From Bordetella sp. LUAb4 (GTDB lineage: Bacteria > Pseudomonadota > Gammaproteobacteria > Burkholderiales > Burkholderiaceae_B): a stretch of DNA of 64,000 nucleotides. The notes below the pieces were generated by a model. It had not been told where the DNA came from, ran no database searches, and saw only the letters and a program-made list of their open reading frames with translations. Positions 10,799 to 20,318 of this stretch are shown piece by piece (the stretch's first letter is position 1; the number at the start of each line of letters is the position of its first letter). Made by a program: the position numbers and the translations under genes. The stretch is from the NCBI RefSeq assembly GCF_021325795.1, contig NZ_JAHPZX010000002.1:868001-932000 (forward strand), written 5' to 3'.

Positions 10799-11554
10799 TC
10801 AGGCGGGCGTAAACACCTTGCCGCGCGCGGCTTCCACGCGCGCCAGCACCATCAGCCCTTTCATGTCGCGCACGGCCTTGTCCCAGCCGTCGAACACCGC
10901 CTGGGCGACGATGGCGTGGCCGATGTTCAGCTCGGCCAGGCCATCGAGCGCGGCCACCGGCTGGACGTTGCCGTAATGCAGGCCATGGCCGGCATTCACA
11001 CGCAGCCCATGGCGCAAGCCTTCGGCGATGGCGGCCTTGATCCGCGCCAGTTCGGCGACGGCCTGCGCGCCCTGCGCCTCGGCATAAGCGCCGGTGTGCA
11101 GTTCGATGACCGTGGCGCCGGCGCGGGCGGCAGCCTCGATCTGAGCAGCTTCGGGATCGATGAACAGCGATACCCGGATGCCCGCCTCGCGCAATTGCGT
11201 CACCGCGGCGCTCACCGCGGCCTGCCCGCCGATCACGTCCAGGCCGCCTTCGGTGGTCAGCTCGGCACGCTTTTCCGGCACCAGGCACACATCGTTGGGC
11301 CGCACCAGGCAGGCAATGTCCAGCATCTCCGCCGTCACGGCGCATTCCAGGTTCATGCGAGTGCGCAGCTGCGGCCGCAGTGCATGCACGTCGGCGTCCT
11401 GGATATGGCGGCGGTCTTCCCGCAGATGCAGGGTAATCAGGTCAGCCCCGGCATCTTCGGCGCGCAGCGCCGCGGCGATGGGGTCGGGATAACCGGCGTG
11501 GCGCTGCTGCCTGAGCGTGGCCACGTGGTCGATGTTTACACCTAGTTCAATCAT
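10799..11554 (-). CDS. pdxJ: Pyridoxine 5'-phosphate synthase
   Basis: PdxJ condenses 1-deoxyxylulose 5-phosphate with 3-amino-2-oxopropyl phosphate to form pyridoxine 5'-phosphate. The N-terminus [18 protein letters not shown] is highly diagnostic, as are [13 protein letters not shown] and the glycine-rich GHGLHYGNV near residue 190. At 251 residues it is slightly longer than average. Its start codon overlaps the stop of the upstream outer-membrane efflux gene by ATGA (11551-11554), which is unusual coupling between a vitamin gene and a drug pump. Confidence 0.97.
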   Translation of the reverse strand: MIELGVNIDHVATLRQQRHAGYPDPIAAALRAEDAGADLITLHLREDRRHIQDADVHALRPQLRTRMNLECAVTAEMLDIACLVRPNDVCLVPEKRAELTTEGGLDVIGGQAAVSAAVTQLREAGIRVSLFIDPEAAQIEAAARAGATVIELHTGAYAEAQGAQAVAELARIKAAIAEGLRHGLRVNAGHGLHYGNVQPVAALDGLAELNIGHAIVAQAVFDGWDKAVRDMKGLMVLARVEAARGKVFTPA

Positions 11555-13041
11555 TGTGCTGCCGTCTTGGTCGTTTCTTCCCAGCCCCCGCCCAGCGCCT
11601 TGTAGAGCTGCACGCGGTTGACCAGGGAAGCCAGCCGGGTCTGCACCACCCCCAGCTGGGCGTTGAAATACGTTATCTGGGCATTCTGCACCTGCAGATA
11701 ACTGTCGATGCCACCCGTGTAGCGCATGTTCGACAACTCCAGGCTACGCGCGGATGACTGTTCCAACGCCTGCTGCGCCTGCAGCTGCGTACCGAAAGTC
11801 GCCTCGCCCGCCAGCGCGTCCGAGACTTCCTGGAACGCCTGCTGAATGGTTTTTTCGTACTGCGCCACGGCGATATTATCGCGTGCCTTGGCCAGATCCA
11901 GGCCGGCGCGGATGCTGCCGCCGGCGAAGATGGGCGTGGTGATGGACGGCGAGAAGCTCCAATAGCCGTTACCGCCCTTGAACAGGTCCGACAACGACGG
12001 ACTGGCCACGCCCAACAACCCGGTCAGGCTCAGCGTCGGGAAAAACGCCGCGCGCGCCGCGCCGATATTGGCGTTGGCCGATTGCAGGCTGTTCTCCGCG
12101 GACAGGATGTCAGGCCGCCGCTCGAGCAGATCGGACGGCAGGCCTGCCGGCACGGCCGCCATGATGCGGTCCATCTCGAAGGGGGCCGGCGCCGGCAGAT
12201 CCACCGGCAGCGGCGCGCCAACCAGCAGCACCAGGGCATTGATGGCCTGGGCGCGCGTGCGGGCGAGCTCTGTCAGATTGGCGGAAGCGGTATCCAGCAG
12301 GGACTTGGACTGGTTCAGGTCCAGTTCCGAAGAGATGCCGCCGTCGAAACGGCGCTTGACCAGGTCGTAGGACTGCTGGCGCGAATCCAGCGTCTGGCGC
12401 GTCAGCGCCAACTGGGCATCGGCCGCGCGCAGGTTCAAATACGCCTGCGCCACCTCGCCGATCAGCGATATCTGCACGCTGCGCTGGGCCTGTTCGGTTG
12501 CCAGGAAGTTCTGGTAAGCCGCTTCCGACAGACTGCGCAAGCGGCCGAAAACGTCCAGCTCGAAGGTCGTCAGTCCAATGCCCGCCTGATAGCTGCTGTT
12601 GATCGACGGGCCGTCCGTGCCCCCCAGGCGCATCTTGGGCGGCAGGCGCTCGCGCGTGCCCTGGATGCCGGCCCCGATCGACGGGTACAGCTCGCCGCGC
12701 TGCTGGCCCCACTGCGCGCGCGCTTCCTCGACGCGTTGCACCGCCACGCGCAGGTCGCGGTTATTGGTCAGCGACAGGCCGATCAAGGTCCGCAGCTGCT
12801 CGTCACGGAAAAATTCCTGCCAGCCCAGATCGGCGGCGGGCGTGCCGGCGACCAGCGTCACCGCGCTGGCGGGCTGCACACCCGCGGTGGTGGCCTTGTC
12901 GTAGCCGTTGTAGACCATCTTGGGCTGGTCCGGCCAGTCGGCCTGGACCGGCGCCGGCGGCCGATGGTAGTCAGGGGCAAGGCTGCAGGCCGACAGCAGG
13001 CCGGCCAGCAGGCTCACGGAAAAGACGCGGGCCGTGCTCAT
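11551..13041 (-). CDS. RND efflux outer-membrane factor lipoprotein, NodT/OprM family
   Basis: This is the outer-membrane exit duct of the adjacent tripartite pump. The 496-residue protein starts with a lipoprotein signal ([19 protein letters not shown]; lipidated Cys about residue 18) and has two repeated TolC-like halves ([20 protein letters not shown] and [20 protein letters not shown]). [19 protein letters not shown] is a typical family motif. ATG at 13041 is chosen because its ATGA overlaps the permease stop; the open frame further upstream is a shadow of the permease gene. Substrates are not deducible. Organisation matches AcrAB-OprM-type pumps. Confidence 0.95.
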   Translation of the reverse strand: MSTARVFSVSLLAGLLSACSLAPDYHRPPAPVQADWPDQPKMVYNGYDKATTAGVQPASAVTLVAGTPAADLGWQEFFRDEQLRTLIGLSLTNNRDLRVAVQRVEEARAQWGQQRGELYPSIGAGIQGTRERLPPKMRLGGTDGPSINSSYQAGIGLTTFELDVFGRLRSLSEAAYQNFLATEQAQRSVQISLIGEVAQAYLNLRAADAQLALTRQTLDSRQQSYDLVKRRFDGGISSELDLNQSKSLLDTASANLTELARTRAQAINALVLLVGAPLPVDLPAPAPFEMDRIMAAVPAGLPSDLLERRPDILSAENSLQSANANIGAARAAFFPTLSLTGLLGVASPSLSDLFKGGNGYWSFSPSITTPIFAGGSIRAGLDLAKARDNIAVAQYEKTIQQAFQEVSDALAGEATFGTQLQAQQALEQSSARSLELSNMRYTGGIDSYLQVQNAQITYFNAQLGVVQTRLASLVNRVQLYKALGGGWEETTKTAAQ

Positions 13042-16000
13042 CGTTGCTCCTTGTCGTCGGTGGAGGACGGACCCGGCGCCGCCATGGGCGGTATCGGCGG
13101 ACCGTCGGCGGCAACCTCGCCGCGCGCACGCTTCTCGGCCTGCTCGGCCTCCCACGCACGCAGCTCGGCGCCCAGCAGACGGGGCTTGCTCTTGAAGAAG
13201 CCCAGCACCACCACGAAGAACGTCGGCACGAAAATCACGGCGAAAGGCGTGGCCGCCAGCATGCCGCCCATCACGCCCAGGCCCACCGCGCGCTGGCTGG
13301 CCGCGCCCGCGCCGGTGGCGATGCACAGCGGAATCACACCCAGGATGAAGGCCAGCGAAGTCATCAGGATAGGCCGGAAGCGCAGCCGCGCCGCGTCCAC
13401 CGCCGATTCCATCAGGCCCTTGCCGCGGGCATATTCGTCCTTGGCGAACTCGACGATCAGAATGGCGTTCTTGGCCGCCAGCCCAATCACCGTCACCATG
13501 CCCACCTGGAAGTACACGTCGTTGGACATGCCCAGGGCGCTCACCAGGCCTACCGCGCCCAGCATGCCCAGCGGCACCACCAGCATGACCGAGATCGGGA
13601 TCGCCCAGCTTTCATACAGGGCGGCCAGCACCAGGAAGACCACCAGCAGCGACAGGCCCATCAGGATGGGCGCCTGGTTGCCGGCCTGCCGTTCCTGATA
13701 GGACAAGCCGTTCCATTCATAGCCGAAGCCTTGCGGCAACTGGTTCATCAGGTGTTCCATCTCGACCATGGCTTCGCCGGTGGTGTGACCCGGCTGGGCG
13801 TCGCCGCTGATGCGGATGGATTCGTAGCTGTTGTAGCGCACGATCTGCACCGGCCCTTCCTTCCAGTGGGGCGTGACGAAGGTCGACAGCGGCACCATGC
13901 CGCCATTGGTGTTGCGCGCGTTCAGCTTCAGCACGTCCTCCACCTGCATGCGGTACTTTTCGTCGGCCTGCACCCAGACGTTCTGCATGCGTCCGAAGTT
14001 GGGGAACTTGTTGATGAAGGCACTCCCCACCGCGGTCGACACCAGGGTGGCCGCTTCCGAAAAGTCCACGCCCAGGGCGGCGGCCTTGTCACGGTCTATG
14101 TCCAGGCTCAACTGCGCGCCCGGCCCCAGGCCGGAGATACGCACCTGCGACAGGATGGGACTCTGCATCGCCAGCCCCATCAACTGCGCGGTGGCCTGGC
14201 CCAGCGCCTCCGTGCCGGCGCTGGAGCGGTCTTGCAGACGGAAATCGAAGCCGGTGGCATTGCCCAGCGTGGAAATGGCCGGCGGCACCACGGTGAAGAC
14301 CATGGCGTCATGTATGCCCATCAGCAGCGAGTTGAGCGCACGGAAGGATACTGCCTGCGCCGAATTCGCCCGGCCCTTGCGCTGATCGAAGTCCTTCAAC
14401 GTGGTGAACGCCAGGGCGGCGTTCAGACCATTGCCGTTGAAGCTGAAGCCCTGCACGGCGATGATGTTCTGCACCTGCGGCTCGGCCAGGAAATGCTTTT
14501 CGACCTGCTGCAGCACTTCGACCGCGCGGTTGGCGCTGGCGCCCGAGGGTAGCTCGATATTGCTGATGACGTAGCCCTGGTCCTCTTCCGGCAGGAAGGA
14601 GGACGGCAAGCGCAGATAGAGCCAGCCCAGCGCCAGTACCAGCACCAGGTAGATCAGCATCATGCGGCCGCCCTTGTGCAGGATGCGCGATACCCAGTTC
14701 TGGTAGCCGGTGGTGGTGGCATCGAAGCCGCGGTTGAACCAGCCGAAGAAGCCACGCTTCTCGTGATGGTGATCCGCCGGCACGGGCTTGAGGATGGTCG
14801 AGCATAGCGCGGGCGTAAACGTCAAGGCCAGCAGCGCCGAGAAGAAAATGGACACGGCCATGGCCACCGAGAACTGGCGGTAGATCACGCCCACCGACCC
14901 GCCCATGAAGGCCAGCGGCAGGAACACGCTGATCAGCACCAGGGTGATACCGGTGATGGCGCCCGTGATCTGCGGCATGGCGCGCGACGTGGCCTCCTTG
15001 GGCCCCAGGCCTTCGGTGGCCATGATCCGTTCGACGTTCTCCACCACCACGATGGCATCGTCCACCAGGATGCCGATGGCCAGCACCATGGCGAACATGG
15101 TCAGCACGTTGATGGAAAAGCCCAGCGCCAGCATCACCGCGAAGGCGCCCATCATCGCCACCGGCACCACCAGGGCCGGAATCAGCGTATAGCGCACGTT
15201 CTGCAGGAACAGGAACATCACCAGGAAGACCAGCACCATGGCTTCCACCAGGGTGTAGACCACGTCGGTGATGGACACCTTGACGTAGGGCGCGGTGTCG
15301 TAGGGGATGTCGTATTTGACGTCGGCGGGGAAGTAGCGCGACAACTGCTGCATCTGCGCGCGCACGCCGCTGGCCGTCTGCAGCGCATTGGCGTCGGGCG
15401 ACAGGATGATGGCGAAGGCGGCGGTCGGCTTACCGTTCAGGCGCGCGCCGAAGAAATAGTTGTCGGCACCGATTTCCACGCGTGCCACGTCGCGCACCCG
15501 CACCACCGAACCGTCGGTATTGGCGCGCAGCACGATGTTGCCGAAACCTTCCACCGTGGCCAATTGGCCATTGGCCACCACCGTGGCGGTGGTGCGCTGG
15601 CTCTCGGGGTTGGGCGGACCGCCCAGATTGCCGCCCGAGATCAGCACGTTCTGCTGGGCGATGGCCTGGTTGACTTGCTCCATGCTCAGGTTGAAGCCGA
15701 CCAGCTTCTGCGGATCGACCCAGATACGCATGGCGCGCGGCGCCGCGAACAATTGGAATTGGCCCACGCCCGGCACACGCGACACCGGGTTCTTGATGTT
15801 GCGCGTCACGTAGTCGGCCAGGGCGGTCTGGTCCAGCGTGCCATCCGTGGAGGACAGCGTGACGATCATCAGGAAGCCCGTACTGGTCTGCTGGAATTGC
15901 AAGCCCTGTTGCGTCACGGCCGCCGGCAACTGCGCAGTGACGTTGGCAACACGGTTCTGCACGTCCACCTGGGCCAGGTCGGGATCGCGGCCCGGCTCGA

Positions 16001-16280
16001 ACGTGGCGGTGATGGTCGATTGGCCGTTGGAATCGCTGACCGACTCGTAATACAGCAGGCCCTTGGCGCCGTTGAGCTGATCCTCGATCAAGCTGGTGAC
16101 CGAATCAGCCACTTCCTTGGCCGATGCGCCCGGATAGGTGGCGGTGATTTCGATCGCCGGTGGCGCCACGTTGGGATACTGCGAGATTGGCATATTGGGA
16201 ATGGCCAATAAGCCCGCCAGCAGGATGAACAACGCGACGACCCACGCGAAAATCGGTCTATCGATAAAAAATTGCGGCAT
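13038..16280 (-). CDS. RND multidrug efflux permease, HAE1 (AcrB-like) family
   Basis: This inner-membrane proton/drug antiporter is the motor of the tripartite pump. The 1,080-residue length, an N-terminus starting MPQFFIDRPIFAWVVALFI, and twelve predicted helices in two halves with large periplasmic loops fit the HAE1 group. Proton-relay residues are visible: the Asp pair in GILVDDAIVVVENVERI of helix 4 and the Lys in GLAAKNAILIVEFAKD of helix 10. The adaptor gene lies 91 bp upstream, and the stop overlaps the outer-membrane factor start by ATGA. No dedicated repressor gene is adjacent. Confidence 0.97.
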   Translation of the reverse strand: MPQFFIDRPIFAWVVALFILLAGLLAIPNMPISQYPNVAPPAIEITATYPGASAKEVADSVTSLIEDQLNGAKGLLYYESVSDSNGQSTITATFEPGRDPDLAQVDVQNRVANVTAQLPAAVTQQGLQFQQTSTGFLMIVTLSSTDGTLDQTALADYVTRNIKNPVSRVPGVGQFQLFAAPRAMRIWVDPQKLVGFNLSMEQVNQAIAQQNVLISGGNLGGPPNPESQRTTATVVANGQLATVEGFGNIVLRANTDGSVVRVRDVARVEIGADNYFFGARLNGKPTAAFAIILSPDANALQTASGVRAQMQQLSRYFPADVKYDIPYDTAPYVKVSITDVVYTLVEAMVLVFLVMFLFLQNVRYTLIPALVVPVAMMGAFAVMLALGFSINVLTMFAMVLAIGILVDDAIVVVENVERIMATEGLGPKEATSRAMPQITGAITGITLVLISVFLPLAFMGGSVGVIYRQFSVAMAVSIFFSALLALTFTPALCSTILKPVPADHHHEKRGFFGWFNRGFDATTTGYQNWVSRILHKGGRMMLIYLVLVLALGWLYLRLPSSFLPEEDQGYVISNIELPSGASANRAVEVLQQVEKHFLAEPQVQNIIAVQGFSFNGNGLNAALAFTTLKDFDQRKGRANSAQAVSFRALNSLLMGIHDAMVFTVVPPAISTLGNATGFDFRLQDRSSAGTEALGQATAQLMGLAMQSPILSQVRISGLGPGAQLSLDIDRDKAAALGVDFSEAATLVSTAVGSAFINKFPNFGRMQNVWVQADEKYRMQVEDVLKLNARNTNGGMVPLSTFVTPHWKEGPVQIVRYNSYESIRISGDAQPGHTTGEAMVEMEHLMNQLPQGFGYEWNGLSYQERQAGNQAPILMGLSLLVVFLVLAALYESWAIPISVMLVVPLGMLGAVGLVSALGMSNDVYFQVGMVTVIGLAAKNAILIVEFAKDEYARGKGLMESAVDAARLRFRPILMTSLAFILGVIPLCIATGAGAASQRAVGLGVMGGMLAATPFAVIFVPTFFVVVLGFFKSKPRLLGAELRAWEAEQAEKRARGEVAADGPPIPPMAAPGPSSTDDKEQR

Positions 16281-16371
16281 TTGTAGGTGTCCTGAGGACA
16301 GTACTGACCGTAGGTGGGCAGATACCTGCCCGGTCCCGCGGTCTTAATGTTCCGGAATCAAAGTTCCCGTC

Positions 16372-17628
16372 TTAGGGTGCCTTCGCGGGCGCCTTCGCGG
16401 GCGGCGTCTGCCCCGACTGGGCGGGCTGTCCCGGCTGTCCCGGCTGGGCGGGCTGCCCTGGCTGAGCGGGCTGTCCCGGTTGGCCTGCTTGCCCCGGCGC
16501 CCATTGCGACACCTTTACCGGCGCACCCGGTCGAATCTTCTGGAAGCCCTCGACGATGACGACATCGCCCGCCTTCAGGCCGCTGGTGATGATCCAGCGG
16601 CCATTGCTGACGCCCGCCGTGGTCACGTTGACCGAAGCCACCTTGTCATCGCGCACCAGCATCAGGCTTTGCAAACCGTCCGGCGTGCGCTGCAGGGCCT
16701 GTTGCGGCACCAGCAAGGCCTGGTCGTCGACGCCCTGGGTCAACCGCACCCGCACGTACATGCCAGGCAGCAGGTCATTCTCGGGGTTGGGGAATTCCGC
16801 GCGCAGATTGACCTGGCCGGTGCTGGGGTCCACCGTGATGCCGGTGAACAGCAACTTGCCCGCATGCTTGTATTCGGACCCGTCCTCCAGCACGACCTTG
16901 GCCTGTGCGGCGTCGTCGCCGATCTTCTGCAACTGGCCGCTGGCCAGCGCCCGGCGCAACTGCGCCAGCTCGGTGGTCGACTGCGTGAAATCGACGTAGA
17001 TCGGATTCAGTTGCTGGACCAAGGCCATCTGCGTCGCGGCGGAACCTTCGACCAGGGCGCCTTCGGTGACCAAGGGCTTGCCGATGCGCCCGTCGATGGG
17101 CGACGTCACGTCGGTATAACCGAGATTGATGGCCGCCGTCTGCAGATTCGCGCGTGCGGCGGTCACCGCGGCGTCGGCCTGGCGGAAACTGGCAACGGCG
17201 TTGTCATATTCCTGCTTGCTGACCGCGTTGGCCTTGACCAGCGGCGCGTAGCGGTCCGCCAGGGCCTTGGCGCTGAAAAGATCGGCCTGGGATTGTTTGA
17301 GCTGGGCAGCGGCCTGATCGTAGGCGGCCTTGTAGGGCGCCGGATCGATCTTGAACAGCAGCTGGTTCGCCTTGACATCGCCGCCTTGCTCGAAGGCGAT
17401 CTTCTGCACGATGCCAGTCACGCGGGCCCGGATCTGCGCATCCCGCACGGCGTCGACACGGCCGGGCAGCTCGGACACACTGGGAGTACGTTCGGGTTTT
17501 ACGGTTACCACGCCAACTTGGGGCGGGCCAGGATTCATTTGCGGACGCTCCCCGCAGGCGGCGAGCAGCACGGCCAAGACAGCACCGGCATAAACCGGCT
17601 TCCAGACACGCGTAAAGCGGAGACCCAT
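16372..17628 (-). CDS. RND efflux periplasmic adaptor lipoprotein
   Basis: This membrane-fusion subunit joins the permease to the outer-membrane channel. It has a lipoprotein signal (AVLAVLLAACGERP) and a HlyD-type barrel-sandwich motif (ARVTGIVQKIAFEQGGDVKA). A helical hairpin (residues about 95-160) and the beta-barrel (GKLLFTGITVDPSTGQVNLR) follow. The C-terminus (last about 35 residues) is a low-complexity Gln-Pro-Gly/Ala repeat (QPGQPAQPGQ) ending in PAKAP repeats. ATG 17628 follows a GAGGG-type ribosome site; a GTG 12 nt upstream is also open. First gene of the pump operon, with a perfect palindrome about 70 bp upstream. Confidence 0.95.
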   Translation of the reverse strand: MGLRFTRVWKPVYAGAVLAVLLAACGERPQMNPGPPQVGVVTVKPERTPSVSELPGRVDAVRDAQIRARVTGIVQKIAFEQGGDVKANQLLFKIDPAPYKAAYDQAAAQLKQSQADLFSAKALADRYAPLVKANAVSKQEYDNAVASFRQADAAVTAARANLQTAAINLGYTDVTSPIDGRIGKPLVTEGALVEGSAATQMALVQQLNPIYVDFTQSTTELAQLRRALASGQLQKIGDDAAQAKVVLEDGSEYKHAGKLLFTGITVDPSTGQVNLRAEFPNPENDLLPGMYVRVRLTQGVDDQALLVPQQALQRTPDGLQSLMLVRDDKVASVNVTTAGVSNGRWIITSGLKAGDVVIVEGFQKIRPGAPVKVSQWAPGQAGQPGQPAQPGQPAQPGQPGQPAQSGQTPPAKAPAKAP

Positions 17629-17695
17629 GTAAACCCTCACGTCGAAAACCGCGCGCGGCCGAAAGTGCTAAGGGCGTACGCTCGCGCGCATCTTG

Positions 17696-17716
17696 ATGCA
17701 AACGTAAGGTTTGCAT
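17696..17716. promoter_or_regulatory. 21-bp perfect palindrome upstream of the efflux operon
   Basis: Arms ATGCAAAC (17696-17703) and GTTTGCAT (17709-17716) flank a 5-nt centre. It lies 68-88 bp upstream of the adaptor start, where a TetR-type repressor often binds efflux promoters. No TetR-type gene is in the window, so the cognate regulator is either remote or the orphan regulator at 17910-18773. Confidence 0.55.
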
Positions 17717-17773
17717 GGGGCCGCCCTGCCGCTCCGGCCGCATGTCAGGGTGGGGAAGGAACATCCCCCCCTT

Positions 17774-17865
17774 CTTACAAATTAATTAATTCGGTTTTAT
17801 GTTTGCGCGGAAGCTTACCGCCTTCCAGCGGCTGTGGCATGGACTGTAACTTAATTTTTTGTAAG
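17774..17865. promoter_or_regulatory. Spaced inverted CTTACAAA motifs in AT-rich intergenic region
   Basis: CTTACAAATTAA at 17774-17785 and an inverted, slightly longer counterpart at 17851-17865 (TTAATTTTTTGTAAG) lie about 65 bp apart between the adaptor and the orphan regulator. The AT-rich sequence, including ATTAATTAAT at 17781-17790, suggests promoter elements, but no clear -35/-10 pair could be fixed. Confidence 0.35.
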
Positions 17866-17909
17866 GATACCTATTCCTCTCGCGATCTCCACAGCCGCCG
17901 TTTTCCTGC

Positions 17910-18773
17910 TCAGCCCTCTTCGTTTGCCACCAACGTTCCCGCGAAGACGTAGCCCAGCCGGTGCACCGTATGCAAGGGCAGCCGTTGGCCGGCCTGCAGC
18001 ACCTTCTTGCGCAGGCGGCTGATCACCACGTTCATGGAACGCAGATTGGCTTCCGACATGAAGCGGCTCAGGTCTTTGCGTGACAGTTCGCGCTGCGGGC
18101 TTTCCAGCATGCAGGTGAAGCAGCTGCGCTCCAGCCCTGTCAAGGGAATGCGGGTACCGTCGGGCGCCATCAGCACCCAGCCCTGATACATCAGGCTCCA
18201 GGGCGCCGCGGGCGAGCCCGGGGACGGCATCGACGGATTGGACGACGCTTCATGGCTCGCGGGGTTGGCCACCCGCAAAGGCGGCAGGATGCCCGGATAT
18301 CGCACGGCACGACGCGGCGGCGGCACCGCCGACGCGCGCGCCATCGTGCCGCGGCCAGCGGCCGACAAGCCCGCGCGGCGCGCCTGTGCCCGCAGCACGG
18401 CGGCGAATTCCGGGCCTTCATACTCGCGATCGAGACACAGATGCGCGCCCGCTCCCAGCACCCGCATGCACAGATCGGCTTGCGCTCCGGGCCGCTGCAC
18501 CACCACGCCCGCTGCATGTTCGGCTTCCAGGCGCGGCAGCAGCGTGTCGGTCAACAGCCCCTGCGGCGTCCCGGCGCCAAGTACGACCAACTGCGCGGGA
18601 TGGCGGTTGAGCCAGCGGAACAACGTGTCGGCGTCATGCACACCGTGCACATGGAAGCCGGATGGCCTCAGCAGATTCAGCAGACGCGTACGAGCCGGTC
18701 CTTCAGGTTCATACAGCACGACCGAGATAGGACGAGAAATAGTTTGCGATTTGGCAGGCTGGCGCGATTCCAT
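17910..18773 (-). CDS. OmpR/PhoB-type winged-helix regulator with degenerate receiver
   Basis: The last about 95 residues form an OmpR/PhoB-type DNA-binding domain (LTGLERSCFTCMLESPQRELS, NVVISRLRKKVLQAGQRL, HTVHRLGYVF). The first about 130 residues have the alternating beta/alpha pattern of a receiver (VVLYEPEGPARTRLLNLL), but the phospho-acceptor position reads LVVLGAGTP and the conserved Lys is not seen, so phosphorylation is unlikely. A Pro/Ser/Ala-rich linker joins the two. There is no kinase gene beside it. It lies upstream of the efflux operon in the same direction, 281 bp away, so control of the pump is possible but unproven. Confidence 0.8.
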   Translation of the reverse strand: MESRQPAKSQTISRPISVVLYEPEGPARTRLLNLLRPSGFHVHGVHDADTLFRWLNRHPAQLVVLGAGTPQGLLTDTLLPRLEAEHAAGVVVQRPGAQADLCMRVLGAGAHLCLDREYEGPEFAAVLRAQARRAGLSAAGRGTMARASAVPPPRRAVRYPGILPPLRVANPASHEASSNPSMPSPGSPAAPWSLMYQGWVLMAPDGTRIPLTGLERSCFTCMLESPQRELSRKDLSRFMSEANLRSMNVVISRLRKKVLQAGQRLPLHTVHRLGYVFAGTLVANEEG

Positions 18774-18905
18774 GACATTCCATAAAAGTTCGTATCAGGG
18801 GAAAAAGCTAACACCGCCCTTCACCTTATGGAGCATCACACCCAAACAATCAGACTGATCCGACAGCAAAATCCGTCCTCCACGTAGGACGAGGGTCAAT
18901 CTGCC

Positions 18906-20183
18906 CTATCCCCGGTGGATATCGTGGCTGACAAAACCGCTGCCGCCTTGCGGCCGCGCCAGCACGTCTGGACGTGCCAAAGTGGCCCGAATATCGGCCA
19001 GGCCGGATTGCCAATGCTCGCGCATGGCCTCGGTGCCGAACTCGTAGTCCTTGGAATGCCGCTCGTAGTTCTTGCTCTGGTAGATCAGATTGATGACATT
19101 GATCACCGGGGTGTTGGCGGATTCGCGGATCTGCTCCAGATCCGGCGCATTGCGCTGCTTTTCCGGCAGAAGGGCCAACAGGCGCCGCAGGTCCTGGCGC
19201 AGCGCCAGGTTTCGTTGCAGCAAATCGGTGACCAGGCGGGTCCGGCTGGAATACTGGATATCCTTTTGACGCTCCATGACTTTTTCCATGGTGTCCGGCA
19301 AGGGCCCGCGTGCCGGCCATAGATCGACCTGCAGGGCCAGGGTGTCCCAGGTCGGATGCGGCGACAGCACGTAATAGAGCGGCGTATTCGAAACCACGCC
19401 GCCGTCCCAGTAGTATTCCCCATCGATTTCCACGGCGGGAAAGCCCGGTGGCAAGGCGCCCGACGCCATCACGTGGCGGGCCGTCAGGCGGATCTTGGTG
19501 CTGTCGAAATACGCGAAATTGCCCGTGCGCACGTTGACCGCCCCAAAGCTGGCGCGCACGTCGCCGCGATTGAGCAGATCGAAGTCCACATAGGTATTCA
19601 GCGTCTTTTCCAGCGGCGCGGTGTCGTAATAGCTGGCACCGGCCGGTCCCTGGCCCTGTGGCCAGAACGGCGGAAACGGCCGCGGCTGGTAAAAACCGGG
19701 CTGGCCATAGAGCAGCGCATTGGTCGCCGCCAGGACGCTGTTGGCGCCGGGCGAACCGTAGGCGTAGGACGCAAAGGGTGACGCGGAGGGCGAACCAGCG
19801 CCGAAGGGGCCTGCGCCGCCGGCAGTCGATCCGAAAGGAGCGGTTCCGAAGGGACCCGCGAAGGCCCCCGGCAGATCCCGCCACATGGCCGCGAACATAT
19901 CGCCCCAGGGCAAGGCGCCATAGCCATAGGGCCGGCAGATCGATTCCCAGAATCCATGCAGACGCTCGACCCGTTCGTCCAGCGGGGAACCCGCGATGAT
20001 GGCGGCATTGATGGCGCCAATGGAGATGCCGGCGACCCAATCCGGCTGCACCCCGGCTTCGTGCATCCCTTGATAGACGCCGGCCTGGTAGGAACCCAGC
20101 GCGCCGCCGCCTTGCAGCACCAGCGCAACGGTGTCGTAACCGGACTTGGAACGCTTGGCGCGTCCGTTCGCATTACCTGCCAT
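18906..20183 (-). CDS. Patatin-like phospholipase with DUF3734-type C-terminus
   Basis: This is a predicted serine acyl hydrolase acting on phospholipids. The oxyanion loop LQGGGALGSYQAGVYQG (from residue 22), the nucleophile elbow GISIG and the catalytic Asp in WDGGVVSNTPLYY form the Ser-Asp dyad. The C-terminal third (SSRTRLVTDLLQ, NVINLIYQSKNYERHSKDYE) matches the DUF3734 region common in bacterial patatins. Between about residues 105 and 155 is an unusual Gly/Pro/Ser/Phe-rich insert (PFGTAPFGSTAGGAGPFGAG) not needed for the fold. No signal peptide is visible. A 9-bp tandem repeat lies about 60 bp upstream of the start. Confidence 0.92.
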   Translation of the reverse strand: MAGNANGRAKRSKSGYDTVALVLQGGGALGSYQAGVYQGMHEAGVQPDWVAGISIGAINAAIIAGSPLDERVERLHGFWESICRPYGYGALPWGDMFAAMWRDLPGAFAGPFGTAPFGSTAGGAGPFGAGSPSASPFASYAYGSPGANSVLAATNALLYGQPGFYQPRPFPPFWPQGQGPAGASYYDTAPLEKTLNTYVDFDLLNRGDVRASFGAVNVRTGNFAYFDSTKIRLTARHVMASGALPPGFPAVEIDGEYYWDGGVVSNTPLYYVLSPHPTWDTLALQVDLWPARGPLPDTMEKVMERQKDIQYSSRTRLVTDLLQRNLALRQDLRRLLALLPEKQRNAPDLEQIRESANTPVINVINLIYQSKNYERHSKDYEFGTEAMREHWQSGLADIRATLARPDVLARPQGGSGFVSHDIHRG

Positions 20184-20241
20184 GTCACTCCCGCCATCGA
20201 AAACGATGGCGGGTATTGTGCCGGTTTTCCCCGCCGCGCGC

Positions 20242-20286
20242 CGCCTTGGTCGCCTTGGTCGCCTTGGTCGCCTTGGTCGCCCTGCC
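20242..20286. repeat. 9-bp tandem repeat, four perfect copies plus one degenerate
   Basis: The unit CGCCTTGGT recurs without change at 20242-20250, 20251-20259, 20260-20268 and 20269-20277, followed by a degenerate fifth copy. It lies between the ABC ATPase stop and the patatin start, in the patatin upstream region. Slippage here could vary promoter or leader spacing in steps of 9 bp. Confidence 0.85.
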
Positions 20287-20318
20287 CGCCTTGAGGCCGA
20301 GGCCGGCGCAGGCCGGCG

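Noticed and set aside
13044..14552. 502-codon plus-strand frame opposite the RND permease
   Set aside because: His/Gln/Arg-rich antisense translation of a conserved permease.
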